Below are positions 1 to 8,502 of a DNA stretch of 64,000 bases, in pieces; within the stretch, counting starts at the first letter, position 1; every line of letters begins with the position of its first letter. The notes under the pieces were generated by a model. That model made no database searches and had not been told where the DNA came from. It was given only the letters and a program-made list of their open reading frames with translations. The position numbers and the translations under genes are program-made. The DNA is taken from positions 6,109,501 to 6,173,500 of the forward strand of contig NZ_AP023360.1 of the NCBI RefSeq assembly GCF_018326265.1, written 5' to 3'. Source of the stretch: Catellatospora sp. IY07-71. Lineage in GTDB: Bacteria > Actinomycetota > Actinomycetes > Mycobacteriales > Micromonosporaceae.

Positions 1-1
1 C

Positions 2-139
2 AAGCACGTCAGCACGTTCAAGGTGCCGCGCCGGTTCGTCGCGCTCAAGGAGCTCGACGTGGAGGAGTTCCCACGCACCCCGCTGGGCAAGATCGTGCGG
101 CCGGACGTGCAGCGGCTGGCCGTAGAGCACCTGTCGTGA
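2..139 (+). CDS. C-terminal end of an AMP-forming acyl-CoA/acyl-ACP synthetase (partial)
   Basis: This is the last 45 codons of a gene entering from the left edge. The residues PRTPLGKIVRPDVQ match the C-terminal A10 region of the ANL (acyl/aryl-CoA ligase) superfamily, whose Lys (in LGK) contacts the adenylate. The gene ends with TGA at 137-139. It lies on the same strand as the biosynthetic operon that begins about 300 bases further on and probably belongs to it, supplying an activated acyl substrate. The substrate cannot be judged from this fragment. Confidence 0.8.
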   Translation, partial: KHVSTFKVPRRFVALKELDVEEFPRTPLGKIVRPDVQRLAVEHLS

Positions 140-445
140 GCCGTCGCGCCGCCCGCGGGGTGGCGCGAGGCGGCCTGCGACCTGAGCGAATGACCCGACA
201 CGACACGACCGGCGGTCTCCCGGTGCGGTCCTGACACAGGCCGGCACGGCGAGCCTGCAGGCGGCCGAACAGCGCCGTGGCGCCGTATTCGCGGACCGCC
301 ATCACCCGGATCAGTGCACGCACCGACGGAGCAGACATCGTCGTCTGGCTGCCGGCGACAACACGCGTCCCACAATCGACCGCTGCCGCATGCCCAGGCC
401 ACCGGGCCATCGCGCATGCTCGCGGGTTCCCTGCATTGGAGGATG
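140..445. other. Intergenic region before the biosynthetic operon
   Basis: About 306 bases separate the partial ligase from the first complete gene. No ORF here is convincing and I see no clear terminator or sigma-70-like promoter. It is the only long gap on the left side of the cluster, so a promoter for the downstream operon would be expected here. That is inferred from position only. Confidence 0.4.
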
Positions 446-1192
446 ATGGTGACGGTGACCGAGAGCGTCACAGTCTTCGACGACGAGGCCTTCGTCGTAC
501 GGACCCCGGAGGAGTTCCGCCGCGCACCTCGCGAATACCAGAAGATGCTGATCAGCCAGATTCTGATCAACACCGAGGGCGAGCTGTCCGGCGGCGACGA
601 CTACACGATGATGTTCCTGCCGATGGCGCCGAACGCCGAGGAACGCCAGGTCTGCGCCGAGCGGGCGGTCGAGGAGTACGACCACTACAAGATCGGCAAG
701 CGTATCCTCGCGGACCTCGGTGTGGACACCAGCCACATGGAGACCCAGCGGCTGGAGGACCGCAACCTGTTCGCCGACCAGGGCCTGCACACGTGCACGA
801 CCTGGGCCGAGCGCGGCGTGTTCTCCTACATCGGCGAGGAGGCCGCGCTGCTGATGATCCGCGAGTTCGCCGACAGCAGCTACCAGCCGTGGGCCGAAGC
901 GGTCCGCACCATCATCCTCGACGAGAAGGTCCACATCGCACACGGCGCCCGGGTGTGCCGCAACATCGCCGTCACCGAGGAGGGCCGGCAGCAGCTGCAG
1001 GCCGCGCTCGACCGGCTGTGGCCCACCTTCATCGGCGTCTTCGGCAATCCCAACTCCAAGCGGGCCGAGCTGGCGATCCGCTACGGCCTGCGCAAGACCA
1101 CCAACGCGCAGGCCCGTGACCAGTGGACCGCCATCGTCTCGCGCCGCATCACCGAGCTGGGCCTGCGGGTCCCCGGCACCGAGGCGGCCTGA
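446..1192 (+). CDS. Ferritin-like diiron-carboxylate oxygenase (PaaA/PaaC-like fold)
   Basis: A 248-residue helical protein with the paired metal-binding signatures of ferritin-like non-haem diiron oxygenases: EYDH (Glu77, His80) and EKVH (Glu160, His163). Glu44/Glu46 and Glu131/Glu132 could supply the remaining carboxylates. Family members such as PaaA hydroxylate or epoxidise CoA- or ACP-bound substrates using O2. The start is ambiguous: GGAGG at 438-442 serves ATG446 (spacing 3) or GTG449 (spacing 6). The stop TGA overlaps the ATG of the radical SAM gene, so the two are translationally coupled. The likely role is oxidation of a carrier-bound ring or chain made by this operon. The exact reaction is unknown. 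Confidence 0.72.
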   Translation: MVTVTESVTVFDDEAFVVRTPEEFRRAPREYQKMLISQILINTEGELSGGDDYTMMFLPMAPNAEERQVCAERAVEEYDHYKIGKRILADLGVDTSHMETQRLEDRNLFADQGLHTCTTWAERGVFSYIGEEAALLMIREFADSSYQPWAEAVRTIILDEKVHIAHGARVCRNIAVTEEGRQQLQAALDRLWPTFIGVFGNPNSKRAELAIRYGLRKTTNAQARDQWTAIVSRRITELGLRVPGTEAA

Positions 1193-2331
1193 TGGCAGTC
1201 GTGCCGCTCCACCTCAACCCTCCCGCGCCACCCCGGCGCGAAGCGAAAGCCAAGCTGCGCGACCTGCTCGCCGCCCGGCCGGACCTGGCCGAGCGGGTGC
1301 TGGCGATCCGGGACATGGGCCGCCGGGTCAAGGCCTGCGAGGTCCACCTGACCACCACCTGCAACATCAGGTGCAAGGGCTGCTGGTACTTCGAGGGCGG
1401 CTTCGACACCGCCGTTCCGGAGACCTCCGACCTCGGGGTGATCCGGGCGTTCGTCGACCGGCTCGACGCGGCCGGGGTCACCCAGGCCACGCTCATCGGC
1501 GGCGAGCCGACGCTGGTGCTCAACCGCGTCGTCCCGTTCGTCGAGCGGCTGCCCTACCTGACCATCTCGACCAACGGGCTGCGGCCGCTGCCCATGGCCG
1601 GTTTCGAAAAGGTGGCCGTGGCGATCAGCCTGTTCGGCGGCGGGCCGCTGGACGACGACCTGCGCGCGGTCCGCCCGAACGGGTCCACCTTCACCGGGCT
1701 GTTCGACAAGGCGCTGCGGCACTACCGCGACGACCCCCGGGTGACGTTCGTCTTCGCACTGTCCGAGAACGGCCTGCAGTACGTCGAGCCGACCGTGCGG
1801 GCGATCGCCGACAACGGCAACCAGGTCACCTTCAACTTCTACAGCGCGCACGGCACCGAACAGCCCCTGCGGATCGATAACGAGAAGCGGACGCTGGCCG
1901 AGGCGCTGCGGGTCAAGGAGCTGTTCCCCGACGCCGTGGTCAGCCACCCCTACTTCATCGAAGCGCTGATCACCGGGCGGACCCACTGGGGCGGCCGGTT
2001 CGGATACGACGTCTGCCCGAGCATCAGCGTCGAGCTGCCCGAGCACGCCGGCCGCGTCGGCAACGGGCAGCCCGTCATCGAGGGCTTCGCCGTCTACGGC
2101 GCCGACTACGAGACGCTGCAGTTCTGCTGCACCTCCGGCGACTGCGGCGGCTGCCGGGACAGCCAGGCGGTCTACACCTGGCTCGTCGTCAACCAGAACC
2201 GTTTCCTCGACAGCGCCGACCAGCTGCAGACGTGGATCGACCTCGCCGAGGCCTACTGGCGGCAGTGGTACTGGGCACAGCAGCACTCGCCGCACTTCGC
2301 CCGCCGCCGCTCCCCCGCTCCCGCCCGCTGA
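1192..2331 (+). CDS. Radical SAM enzyme with C-terminal cysteine-rich segment
   Basis: A 379-residue protein with the radical SAM signature CxxxCxxC (Cys57, Cys61, Cys64), which binds the catalytic [4Fe-4S] cluster, followed by the GGEP motif at 103-106 typical of the SAM-binding barrel. The C-terminal third carries more cysteines (around VCPS, then CC..C..C in the QFCCTSGDCGGC stretch), which could bind an auxiliary cluster as in SPASM-type enzymes. ATG1192 overlaps the stop of the diiron gene. Coupling of an oxygen-dependent diiron enzyme with a radical SAM enzyme next to an ACP suggests unusual C-H chemistry on a carrier-bound substrate. No specific subfamily is recognised. Confidence 0.82.
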   Translation: MAVVPLHLNPPAPPRREAKAKLRDLLAARPDLAERVLAIRDMGRRVKACEVHLTTTCNIRCKGCWYFEGGFDTAVPETSDLGVIRAFVDRLDAAGVTQATLIGGEPTLVLNRVVPFVERLPYLTISTNGLRPLPMAGFEKVAVAISLFGGGPLDDDLRAVRPNGSTFTGLFDKALRHYRDDPRVTFVFALSENGLQYVEPTVRAIADNGNQVTFNFYSAHGTEQPLRIDNEKRTLAEALRVKELFPDAVVSHPYFIEALITGRTHWGGRFGYDVCPSISVELPEHAGRVGNGQPVIEGFAVYGADYETLQFCCTSGDCGGCRDSQAVYTWLVVNQNRFLDSADQLQTWIDLAEAYWRQWYWAQQHSPHFARRRSPAPAR

Positions 2332-2349
2332 ACCGAAAGGAACACAGCC

Positions 2350-2607
2350 ATGCCACACGACACCGCCGCTGCCGACGTCGAGCAGTTTCTCAGCAGGGAA
2401 CTCGTCGATCTCGGCGTGGAGGACGAGGCGATCCGCCCGGAGGCGAAGTTCGACGAGCTCGACATCGACTCACTCGACGTCGCGGATCTGATGACGTCCC
2501 TGAAGAAGAACTACGGGGTCGACATCCCGCGCCGGGACCTCATCGGAATGACCCTCGGCCAGCTCGTCGAGCGGGTGGTCGCCGGGGAGACCGCCGCAGA
2601 ACGGTAG
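2350..2607 (+). CDS. Acyl carrier protein
   Basis: An 85-residue acidic helical protein with the phosphopantetheine attachment motif DIDSLDV, Ser41 being the carrier serine. Size and composition fit a free-standing type II ACP. It starts at ATG2350 after an AAAGGA-type ribosome site and lies 18 bases after the radical SAM gene. It is followed by an InhA-like enoyl reductase. It is the only ACP in the operon and is therefore the likely tether for the chain elongated by the FabF and the lone PKS ketosynthase, and possibly modified by the diiron and radical SAM enzymes. Confidence 0.92.
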   Translation: MPHDTAAADVEQFLSRELVDLGVEDEAIRPEAKFDELDIDSLDVADLMTSLKKNYGVDIPRRDLIGMTLGQLVERVVAGETAAER

Positions 2608-2659
2608 CGCCGGGGGCCGGCTCCCACCGGAGCGGCCCGGAGCGGAAAGGCAGCGCAGG

Positions 2660-3478
2660 TTGGAACTGTTCACGGGGCGGACGTACGTCATCACCGGCGT
2701 GCTCAACACCGAGTCGATCGCCTGGCACGTCGCCGAGGCACTCCAGCGGGAGGGCGCGACGGTCGTGCTGACCTCGTTCGGTCGCGCGGCGCGCATCACC
2801 CGCAAGGCGGCCCAGCTCCTGCCCGCTCCCGCGGAGGTCCTGGAGCTGGACGTCACCGACGACGCCGGCTTCGAGTCCCTGGCCGCCGCGGCCGCGGGGT
2901 GGGAGCGGCTCGACGGTGTGCTGCACAGCATCGCGTACGCACCGGCCGACGCACTCGGCGCGGGATTCCTCACCACCCCGCCCAGCAGCGCGCTGGCGGG
3001 TTTCCGCACCTCGGCGTACTCGCTGCAGCAGCTCGCCCACGCGCTGACGCCCGCCCTCAGCCGCAACGAGCGCGGCGGGGCGATCGTCGGGATGACCGTC
3101 GACACCGGGCGGGCGCTGCCGGGATACGACTGGATGGGCGTCTACAAGACGGCCCTGACGTCGATCGCGCAGTACCTCGCGCTGTACCTCGGCCCGCACG
3201 GGATCCGGGTGAACCTGGTCGCCGCCGGGCCGGTCGAGACCGTGTCGGCACGCGGCGTCGACAGCTTCGGCGACCTGGCCGACCACTACGAACGCTGGGC
3301 ACCCCTCGGCTGGGACCGCAACGATCCGGCCCGGGTGGTCGGCGCGGTGCTGTTCCTGCTGTCCGGACTCGCCCGGTACACCACCGGGCAGGTCCTCCAC
3401 GCCGACGGCGGCATGCATGCCGTTCTCGGCGGCGTCAGCGCCCCGACACCGTTGTCGGGCGAGCCCACGCGCCGGTGA
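2660..3478 (+). CDS. InhA/FabI-type enoyl-ACP reductase
   Basis: A 272-residue SDR-fold protein resembling mycobacterial InhA along its length. It has a glycine-poor N-terminal nucleotide motif (VITGVLNTESIAWH), HSIAYAP in the middle, the catalytic Tyr-x6-Lys pair (Tyr156, Lys163) and the NLVAAGP loop. Such enzymes reduce trans-2-enoyl thioesters with NADH. TTG2660 is chosen because it places the protein start where InhA begins; a purine-rich ribosome site lies just upstream. A pathway-specific enoyl reductase beside an ACP suggests a reduced acyl chain. It is one of two enoyl-reductase-type SDRs in the operon (the other at 7684-8502). Confidence 0.82.
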   Translation: MELFTGRTYVITGVLNTESIAWHVAEALQREGATVVLTSFGRAARITRKAAQLLPAPAEVLELDVTDDAGFESLAAAAAGWERLDGVLHSIAYAPADALGAGFLTTPPSSALAGFRTSAYSLQQLAHALTPALSRNERGGAIVGMTVDTGRALPGYDWMGVYKTALTSIAQYLALYLGPHGIRVNLVAAGPVETVSARGVDSFGDLADHYERWAPLGWDRNDPARVVGAVLFLLSGLARYTTGQVLHADGGMHAVLGGVSAPTPLSGEPTRR

Positions 3479-3533
3479 ACGGCGACACATCACCGTCCAC
3501 GCCGCCGCCCTCGCCCGTAGTGAAGGAGGAACC

Positions 3534-6482
3534 GTGCGCCTGCTGGTCAAGGGTCGTATCGGGTCGTTGACCGGGGAAATCGACGTCCCCGTCTCGAAGT
3601 ACCACGCGCACCGTGCCCTGATCCTCGCCTCGCTGGCCCCGGGCACGACCCGCATCCAGGGTCTGTCCGACGCCGGCCACGTGCAGCACACGATCCGGGC
3701 GCTGCGCCAGCTCGGCACCCAGATCCAGGTGGACGGCGACGGCGGCACGCTCCTGGTGACCGGCAGCCAGTACCGGCCGGTCCGGGAGCGGGTGTCGGTC
3801 GGCAGCTCCGGCACGACCCTGTACTTCCTCACGCCGCTGGCGGCCCTGGCGTCCTCGCCGGTCACCATCGTCGGCCAGAAGTACTTCCGGCGCCGGCCCA
3901 TCCGTCCCCTGCTGGAGGCGCTCAGCGGGCTGGGGGTGCGGCTCGACGCGCCGACCGGCGCCCCGCCGATCTCCGTCGTGCCGGGGCTTCCCGTCGGCGG
4001 CCGGGTGCGGATTCCGGGCACGCTGTCGCAGTGGATCTCGGGGCTGCTGCTGCTCGCGCCGTTCGCCACCGGGCCGAGCCTGATCGAGGTCACCGGCCCG
4101 TTCAACGAGCGTTCCTACGTGGATCTCACGGTCGCGATGATGCGGCGCTTCGGTCTGGTGGTCGAGACGGGCCCGGACGGCCGGACGTTCGCCGTCGAGC
4201 CGAACCAGCGGCCGCATCCGGCCGTGATCCAGCTGCCGCCCGACATCGGCTCGGCCGCCTTCGGTCTCGCGGCGGCGGCGCTACGGCCGTCCAACGTGCT
4301 GTTCCGCGGCCTGTCCGCGGTCAGCGCGGCGGAGACCGACCACCCGGAGGCCGACCTGCTCGACATCCTGACCGGGATGGGACTGCCACTGCGGCGCGAC
4401 CCCGGCACCGGGTTCGTGCGGGTGCAGCACGACGGGCTGCGGCTGCGGCCGATCGAGGTCGACTGCCGGTCCGTTCCGGACATGCTGCCGGTGCTCAGCG
4501 TGCTGGCCAGCCAGGCCGACGGCACCTCCACCCTGGACAGCGTCGCCCACGTGCGGCTCAAGGAGTCCGACCGGGTCGCGGCGATGCTGCAGCTCAACCG
4601 GATGGGCGCCCGGCTCGGCGTACACGGCGACCAGCTGCGCTGCCACGGGGTGTCCCGGCTCGGCGCGGCGGACCTGTCGTCCTTCAACGACCACCGGGTG
4701 CTGATGGCCCTGGCCGTCGCCGCCTCCCAGGCCGACGGGGAGAGCCGGCTCACCTACCCGAACGCCTACCGGATCTCCTACCCCCGGTTCGTCGACGACA
4801 TGAACTCGATCGGCATGTCGATGTCGGTGGACGCCGGCCGCAGGCCGGTCCGGCCGCACCGGACGCAGGAGCCCGTGACCGATCCCGGCCGGGTCGCCGC
4901 CGAGCCGCTGGACGCGCTCGTCCGGCGGTGGGCGCGGCAGCGGCCCGACGACACGGCGGTCGTCGAGGCGGCCTCCCCCGGCCGTGCCGAGCGGCGCCTC
5001 ACCTGGCGTGAGCTCGACCAGCGTGCCGACGCCGCCGCGGCCATGCTTCTTGAGCTCGGTGTGCAGCCGGGCGAGCCGGTGGCCTGGCAGCTGCCGAACT
5101 GGGCCGAGTCCGTGGTGCTGACCATCGCCACGGTACGCATCGGCGCGGTGTGCTGCCCGCTCATGCCCATCTTCCGCGAGCGCGAGCTGAGGCACATGCT
5201 CGGCTGTGCCCGCGCCCGGGTGCTCGTCGTGCCCGAGCACCACCGCGGCCGTGACCACGCTCGCGAGCTGGCCGCGCTGCTGGCCGGGCCGGAGGCGCCC
5301 CCGGTCCGGCACGTCGTGGTCGTCGGCGGCGGGCCGCTCGCCGAAGGCGGCGGCGTCCGGTGGCACCGTTTCGACGAGGCGCTCGCACGGCAGGTGCCCG
5401 ACCGGGCGGTCCTCGACGCCCGCCGCCCAACACCGGACATGCTCGCCCAGCTGCTGTTCACCTCCGGCACGACCGGCGAGCCCAAGGGTGTGCTGCACCG
5501 GATGCAGACGCTGACCCGGGCTGCCGCCATGGCGGCCCGGCATCTGGGACTGACCCGGGCCGACCGCGTCTTCGTCCCGTCACCGCTGGCCCACCAGACC
5601 GGATTCCTGTACGGGATGTGGCTGGCCCTGACGCTCGGCGCCCCGCACATCCTGCAGCCGGTGTGGGACGGGCAAACCGCCCTGGACACGCTACGCCGGT
5701 GGCAGGGCACCTTCGTGCAGGCCGCCACACCGTTCCTGGTGGATCTGGTGCGCGCGGTGGAGGACACGGGCCGGCCGCCGGCCGAGCTGCGGATCTTCGT
5801 GGCCACCGGTGCCGCCGTGCCACGGGCGCTGGCCGAGCGGGCGACCCGGGTGCTGGGCGCTGCGGTGTGCGGCGCCTGGGGCACCACCGAGACCTGCCTG
5901 GGCACCCTGGGCGCGCCCGGCGACGACCCGGCGTCGGTGTGGGGCACCGACGGGCGAGCGCTGGCCGGCGTCGGCATCCGGGTCACCGACGACGCCGGGA
6001 CCGTGCTCGGGCCGCAGCAGGAGGGCAACTTCGAGGTCACCGGCGACTGCCTGTTCGCCGGCTACCTGGACCGCCCGGAGTGGAGCGAGGCGGCGCTGAC
6101 GCCGGACGGCTGGTACCGCAGCGGCGACCTCGCGGTTATCGACGAATCCGGATACGTACGGATCACCGGCCGGGTCAAGGACGTGATCAACCGGGGCGGC
6201 GAGAAGATCCCCGTCGCGGAGATCGAGCAGTTGCTGCACGCCCATCCGTCCATCGCCGATGTGGCCATCGTCGCGATGCCGGACGAGCGGCTCGGCGAGC
6301 GTGCCTGCGCGTACGTGGTGCGCACCGGCGACCTCGACTTCGCCGAGGTGCAGCAGTTCCTGGACCAGCAGAAGGTCGCCAAGCAGTACTGGCCGGAACG
6401 GCTGGAGATCATCGACGAGCTGCCGCGCAATCCCGTGGGCAAGGTGCAGAAGTTCCTGCTTCGGGAGTGGGCCAGCCGGTGA
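3534..6482 (+). CDS. EPSP-synthase-like domain fused to an AMP-forming acyl-CoA ligase (CHC-CoA pathway)
   Basis: A 982-residue fusion. Residues 1 to about 430 form an AroA-like domain (SKYHAHRAL, RRPIRPL, LKESDR, NDHRV); the rest is an ANL ligase (LLFTSGTTGEPKG, GWYRSGDLA, NPVGKVQK). By hand alignment to E. coli EPSP synthase, Lys22, Arg27, Asp316, Glu344, Arg347 and Arg388 are kept. The NAGTAMR loop is instead GSSGTTLY (Arg100 to Tyr97), and Lys411, which contacts PEP, is Ile414. Similar AroA homologues (ansJ) with a CoA ligase act in CHC-CoA formation from shikimate, where a dehydration rather than enolpyruvyl transfer is needed. GTG3534 follows GAAGGAGG at ideal spacing. Confidence 0.85.
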   Translation: MRLLVKGRIGSLTGEIDVPVSKYHAHRALILASLAPGTTRIQGLSDAGHVQHTIRALRQLGTQIQVDGDGGTLLVTGSQYRPVRERVSVGSSGTTLYFLTPLAALASSPVTIVGQKYFRRRPIRPLLEALSGLGVRLDAPTGAPPISVVPGLPVGGRVRIPGTLSQWISGLLLLAPFATGPSLIEVTGPFNERSYVDLTVAMMRRFGLVVETGPDGRTFAVEPNQRPHPAVIQLPPDIGSAAFGLAAAALRPSNVLFRGLSAVSAAETDHPEADLLDILTGMGLPLRRDPGTGFVRVQHDGLRLRPIEVDCRSVPDMLPVLSVLASQADGTSTLDSVAHVRLKESDRVAAMLQLNRMGARLGVHGDQLRCHGVSRLGAADLSSFNDHRVLMALAVAASQADGESRLTYPNAYRISYPRFVDDMNSIGMSMSVDAGRRPVRPHRTQEPVTDPGRVAAEPLDALVRRWARQRPDDTAVVEAASPGRAERRLTWRELDQRADAAAAMLLELGVQPGEPVAWQLPNWAESVVLTIATVRIGAVCCPLMPIFRERELRHMLGCARARVLVVPEHHRGRDHARELAALLAGPEAPPVRHVVVVGGGPLAEGGGVRWHRFDEALARQVPDRAVLDARRPTPDMLAQLLFTSGTTGEPKGVLHRMQTLTRAAAMAARHLGLTRADRVFVPSPLAHQTGFLYGMWLALTLGAPHILQPVWDGQTALDTLRRWQGTFVQAATPFLVDLVRAVEDTGRPPAELRIFVATGAAVPRALAERATRVLGAAVCGAWGTTETCLGTLGAPGDDPASVWGTDGRALAGVGIRVTDDAGTVLGPQQEGNFEVTGDCLFAGYLDRPEWSEAALTPDGWYRSGDLAVIDESGYVRITGRVKDVINRGGEKIPVAEIEQLLHAHPSIADVAIVAMPDERLGERACAYVVRTGDLDFAEVQQFLDQQKVAKQYWPERLEIIDELPRNPVGKVQKFLLREWASR

Positions 6483-6541
6483 CGGCGTGGACCGGCGCCG
6501 ACGGCGGCGCAGAGCGCGGCCATGACGAGAGGAACACGGTG

Positions 6542-7687
6542 ATGACGACGGACGAGAGCCGGTTCGAGGTCCTGCGGGAGGAGGTGGAGGCGTTCGTGCG
6601 CGGGCCCGGCGAGCAGTACGCGGCGCAGATCGAGCAGACCCGCGCGGTGCCCGACCGGCTTTTCGGCGACCTGCGCGATCGGGGCTATCTCCGGCTGGCG
6701 GCGCCCGCGGAGTACGGCGGCTTGGGGCTGCCCTTCGTCCGCTATCTCGAGTTGCTCGAGCTGTTCTCGATGTCGCACGCCTCCCTGCGGATGATCGTGC
6801 ACGTCTGCAACGGCGTGTGGCGCTCGATGGACCAGTTCGCCACCGACGAGCAGCGCAAGAAGTTCGTGCTGCCGCAGGTGGCCGGTGACGCCAGGGTCGC
6901 GTTCACGCTGACGGAGCCGACCGCCGGAACGGGCGCCGACATGCGGTGCAGCGTGGTACGCGAAGGCGACACGTACCTGCTCTCCGGCGAGAAGCATCTG
7001 ATCACCTTCGGCGTGAGCTGCGACTGGTGGCTGACGTTCGCGCGGCTGCACGGCACCGCCGGCAAGGACGGCACGGTCGCCCTCATGGTGGACCGGCAGG
7101 CGCCGGGCGTCACCGTGGAGCCCATGCCCGACACGATGGGCGTGCGCGGCACCGACCACGCCAGGCTCGTCTTCGACCGCACGCCGGTGCCGGTGGCGCA
7201 CCGGCTCGGCGAGGAGGGCCAGGGACTGGAGGTCGCGCTCGGCGGCTTCCTCACCCCGAGCAGGATCGCGGTGGCCATGACCTGCGTGGGACTGGCCCGG
7301 CGGGCGCAGGAGCTGGCCGTCGCCCACGCCCGGGTCCGCCGTACCTTCGGCAAGCCGCTGGCCGCGCGGCAGGCGGTCGCCTTCGCGCTGGCCGAGAACG
7401 CCGCGGACCTCGAGGCCGCACGACAGCTCACGCTGTTCGCGGCGGGCCGGTGGGAGTCCGGCGATCCGCGCGCCGGAGCGCTGTCCTCGATGGCCAAGCT
7501 CACCGCGGTCGACATGCTGACCCGGGTGACCGACAAGGCGCTGCAGGTACACGGTGGCATCGGCTACTGGGAGTCCAGCCCGATCGAGCGGGTCTACCGG
7601 GACGCGCGGGCGCAGCGGTTCGAAGAGGGGACCAACGAGATCCAGAAGACCGTGATCGCCCGCGACGTACTGGGAGATGTGCGATGA
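6542..7687 (+). CDS. Acyl-CoA dehydrogenase (CHC-CoA pathway type)
   Basis: A 381-residue flavoprotein of the acyl-CoA dehydrogenase family. The middle domain carries the [13 protein letters not shown] and [10 protein letters not shown] signatures. The C-terminal EEGTNEIQ segment contains the expected catalytic base Glu362. It would introduce or rearrange a double bond in a CoA thioester using FAD. It starts at ATG6542, preceded immediately by an in-frame GTG and by a GAGAGG ribosome site, and overlaps the next gene by four bases (ATGA). Its position directly after the AroA-ligase fusion matches the ring-dehydrogenation steps of shikimate-derived CHC-CoA biosynthesis (ansL-like). Confidence 0.85.
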   Translation: MTTDESRFEVLREEVEAFVRGPGEQYAAQIEQTRAVPDRLFGDLRDRGYLRLAAPAEYGGLGLPFVRYLELLELFSMSHASLRMIVHVCNGVWRSMDQFATDEQRKKFVLPQVAGDARVAFTLTEPTAGTGADMRCSVVREGDTYLLSGEKHLITFGVSCDWWLTFARLHGTAGKDGTVALMVDRQAPGVTVEPMPDTMGVRGTDHARLVFDRTPVPVAHRLGEEGQGLEVALGGFLTPSRIAVAMTCVGLARRAQELAVAHARVRRTFGKPLAARQAVAFALAENAADLEAARQLTLFAAGRWESGDPRAGALSSMAKLTAVDMLTRVTDKALQVHGGIGYWESSPIERVYRDARAQRFEEGTNEIQKTVIARDVLGDVR

Positions 7688-8502
7688 CCGACCACCGGAC
7701 CGGTGTGCACGAGGGGAAGGTCGCGCTGGTCACCGGCAGCTCGCGCGGCATCGGGCGGGCGCTGGCGCTGACGCTGGCCGGCTCCGGCGCCTCCATCGTG
7801 GTGAACTACAAGAAGAACGCCGAGCTCGCCGATGAGGTGTGCGGCCAGGTCGAACAGCTCGGCGGCAAGGCCGTCGCCGTGCAGGCCGACATGGAGGACC
7901 CGGCCCAGATCGAGCGCCTGTTCGACACCGTGGGCAGCGCCTTCGGCCGGCTCGACTACTTCGTCTGCAACGCCGCGGCCAGCTCGTTCAAGAACATCGC
8001 CGATCTCAAGCTGCACCACCTGGACCGCTCGTACGCGATGAACATCCGCGCCTTCGTGCTGGGCGCCCAGCGCGCGGTGGACCTGATGGACGACGGCGGC
8101 CGCGTCGTCGCGCTGTCCAGCTACGGCAGCATCCGGGCCTACCCCACCTATGCCAACCTCGGTGCGGCCAAGGCCGCCATCGAGGCGTGGGTGCGTTACA
8201 TGGCGGTGGAGTTCGCCCCGCGGGGCGTCAACGTCAACGCGGTCAACGGCGGCATCATCGAGTCGGACTCCTCGGACTACTTCTACAACGTCCCCGGCAT
8301 GGCCCCGCTGTCACGGGTGCTGCCGAAGATCCCCAAGGCGCGCATGGGCACCGTGCAGGAGGTGGCCGACGTGGTCGCGTTCCTGCTCGCGCCCGCCTCC
8401 GAGTACATCACCGGGCAGACCCTCGTGGTGGACGGCGGCCTGTCGGTGGTCGCGCCGCCGTTCGCCGAGGATCTGATGCCGCCGCTGAGCCCGCATGGCT
8501 GA
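7684..8502 (+). CDS. FabL/ChcA-like enoyl thioester reductase (SDR)
   Basis: A 272-residue short-chain dehydrogenase with a TGSSRGIG nucleotide motif and catalytic Tyr156-x6-Lys163 spacing. This spacing marks FabL-type enoyl reductases rather than the Tyr-x3-Lys of ketoreductases. The stretch [12 protein letters not shown] is close to Bacillus FabL. ChcA, 1-cyclohexenylcarbonyl-CoA reductase of CHC-CoA biosynthesis, is an SDR acting on ring enoyl-CoA esters, and the neighbours make that the preferred role. It overlaps both neighbours (ATGA at the 5' end, 8 bases at the 3' end). An alternative is a general enoyl-ACP reductase. Confidence 0.8.
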   Translation: MTDHRTGVHEGKVALVTGSSRGIGRALALTLAGSGASIVVNYKKNAELADEVCGQVEQLGGKAVAVQADMEDPAQIERLFDTVGSAFGRLDYFVCNAAASSFKNIADLKLHHLDRSYAMNIRAFVLGAQRAVDLMDDGGRVVALSSYGSIRAYPTYANLGAAKAAIEAWVRYMAVEFAPRGVNVNAVNGGIIESDSSDYFYNVPGMAPLSRVLPKIPKARMGTVQEVADVVAFLLAPASEYITGQTLVVDGGLSVVAPPFAEDLMPPLSPHG

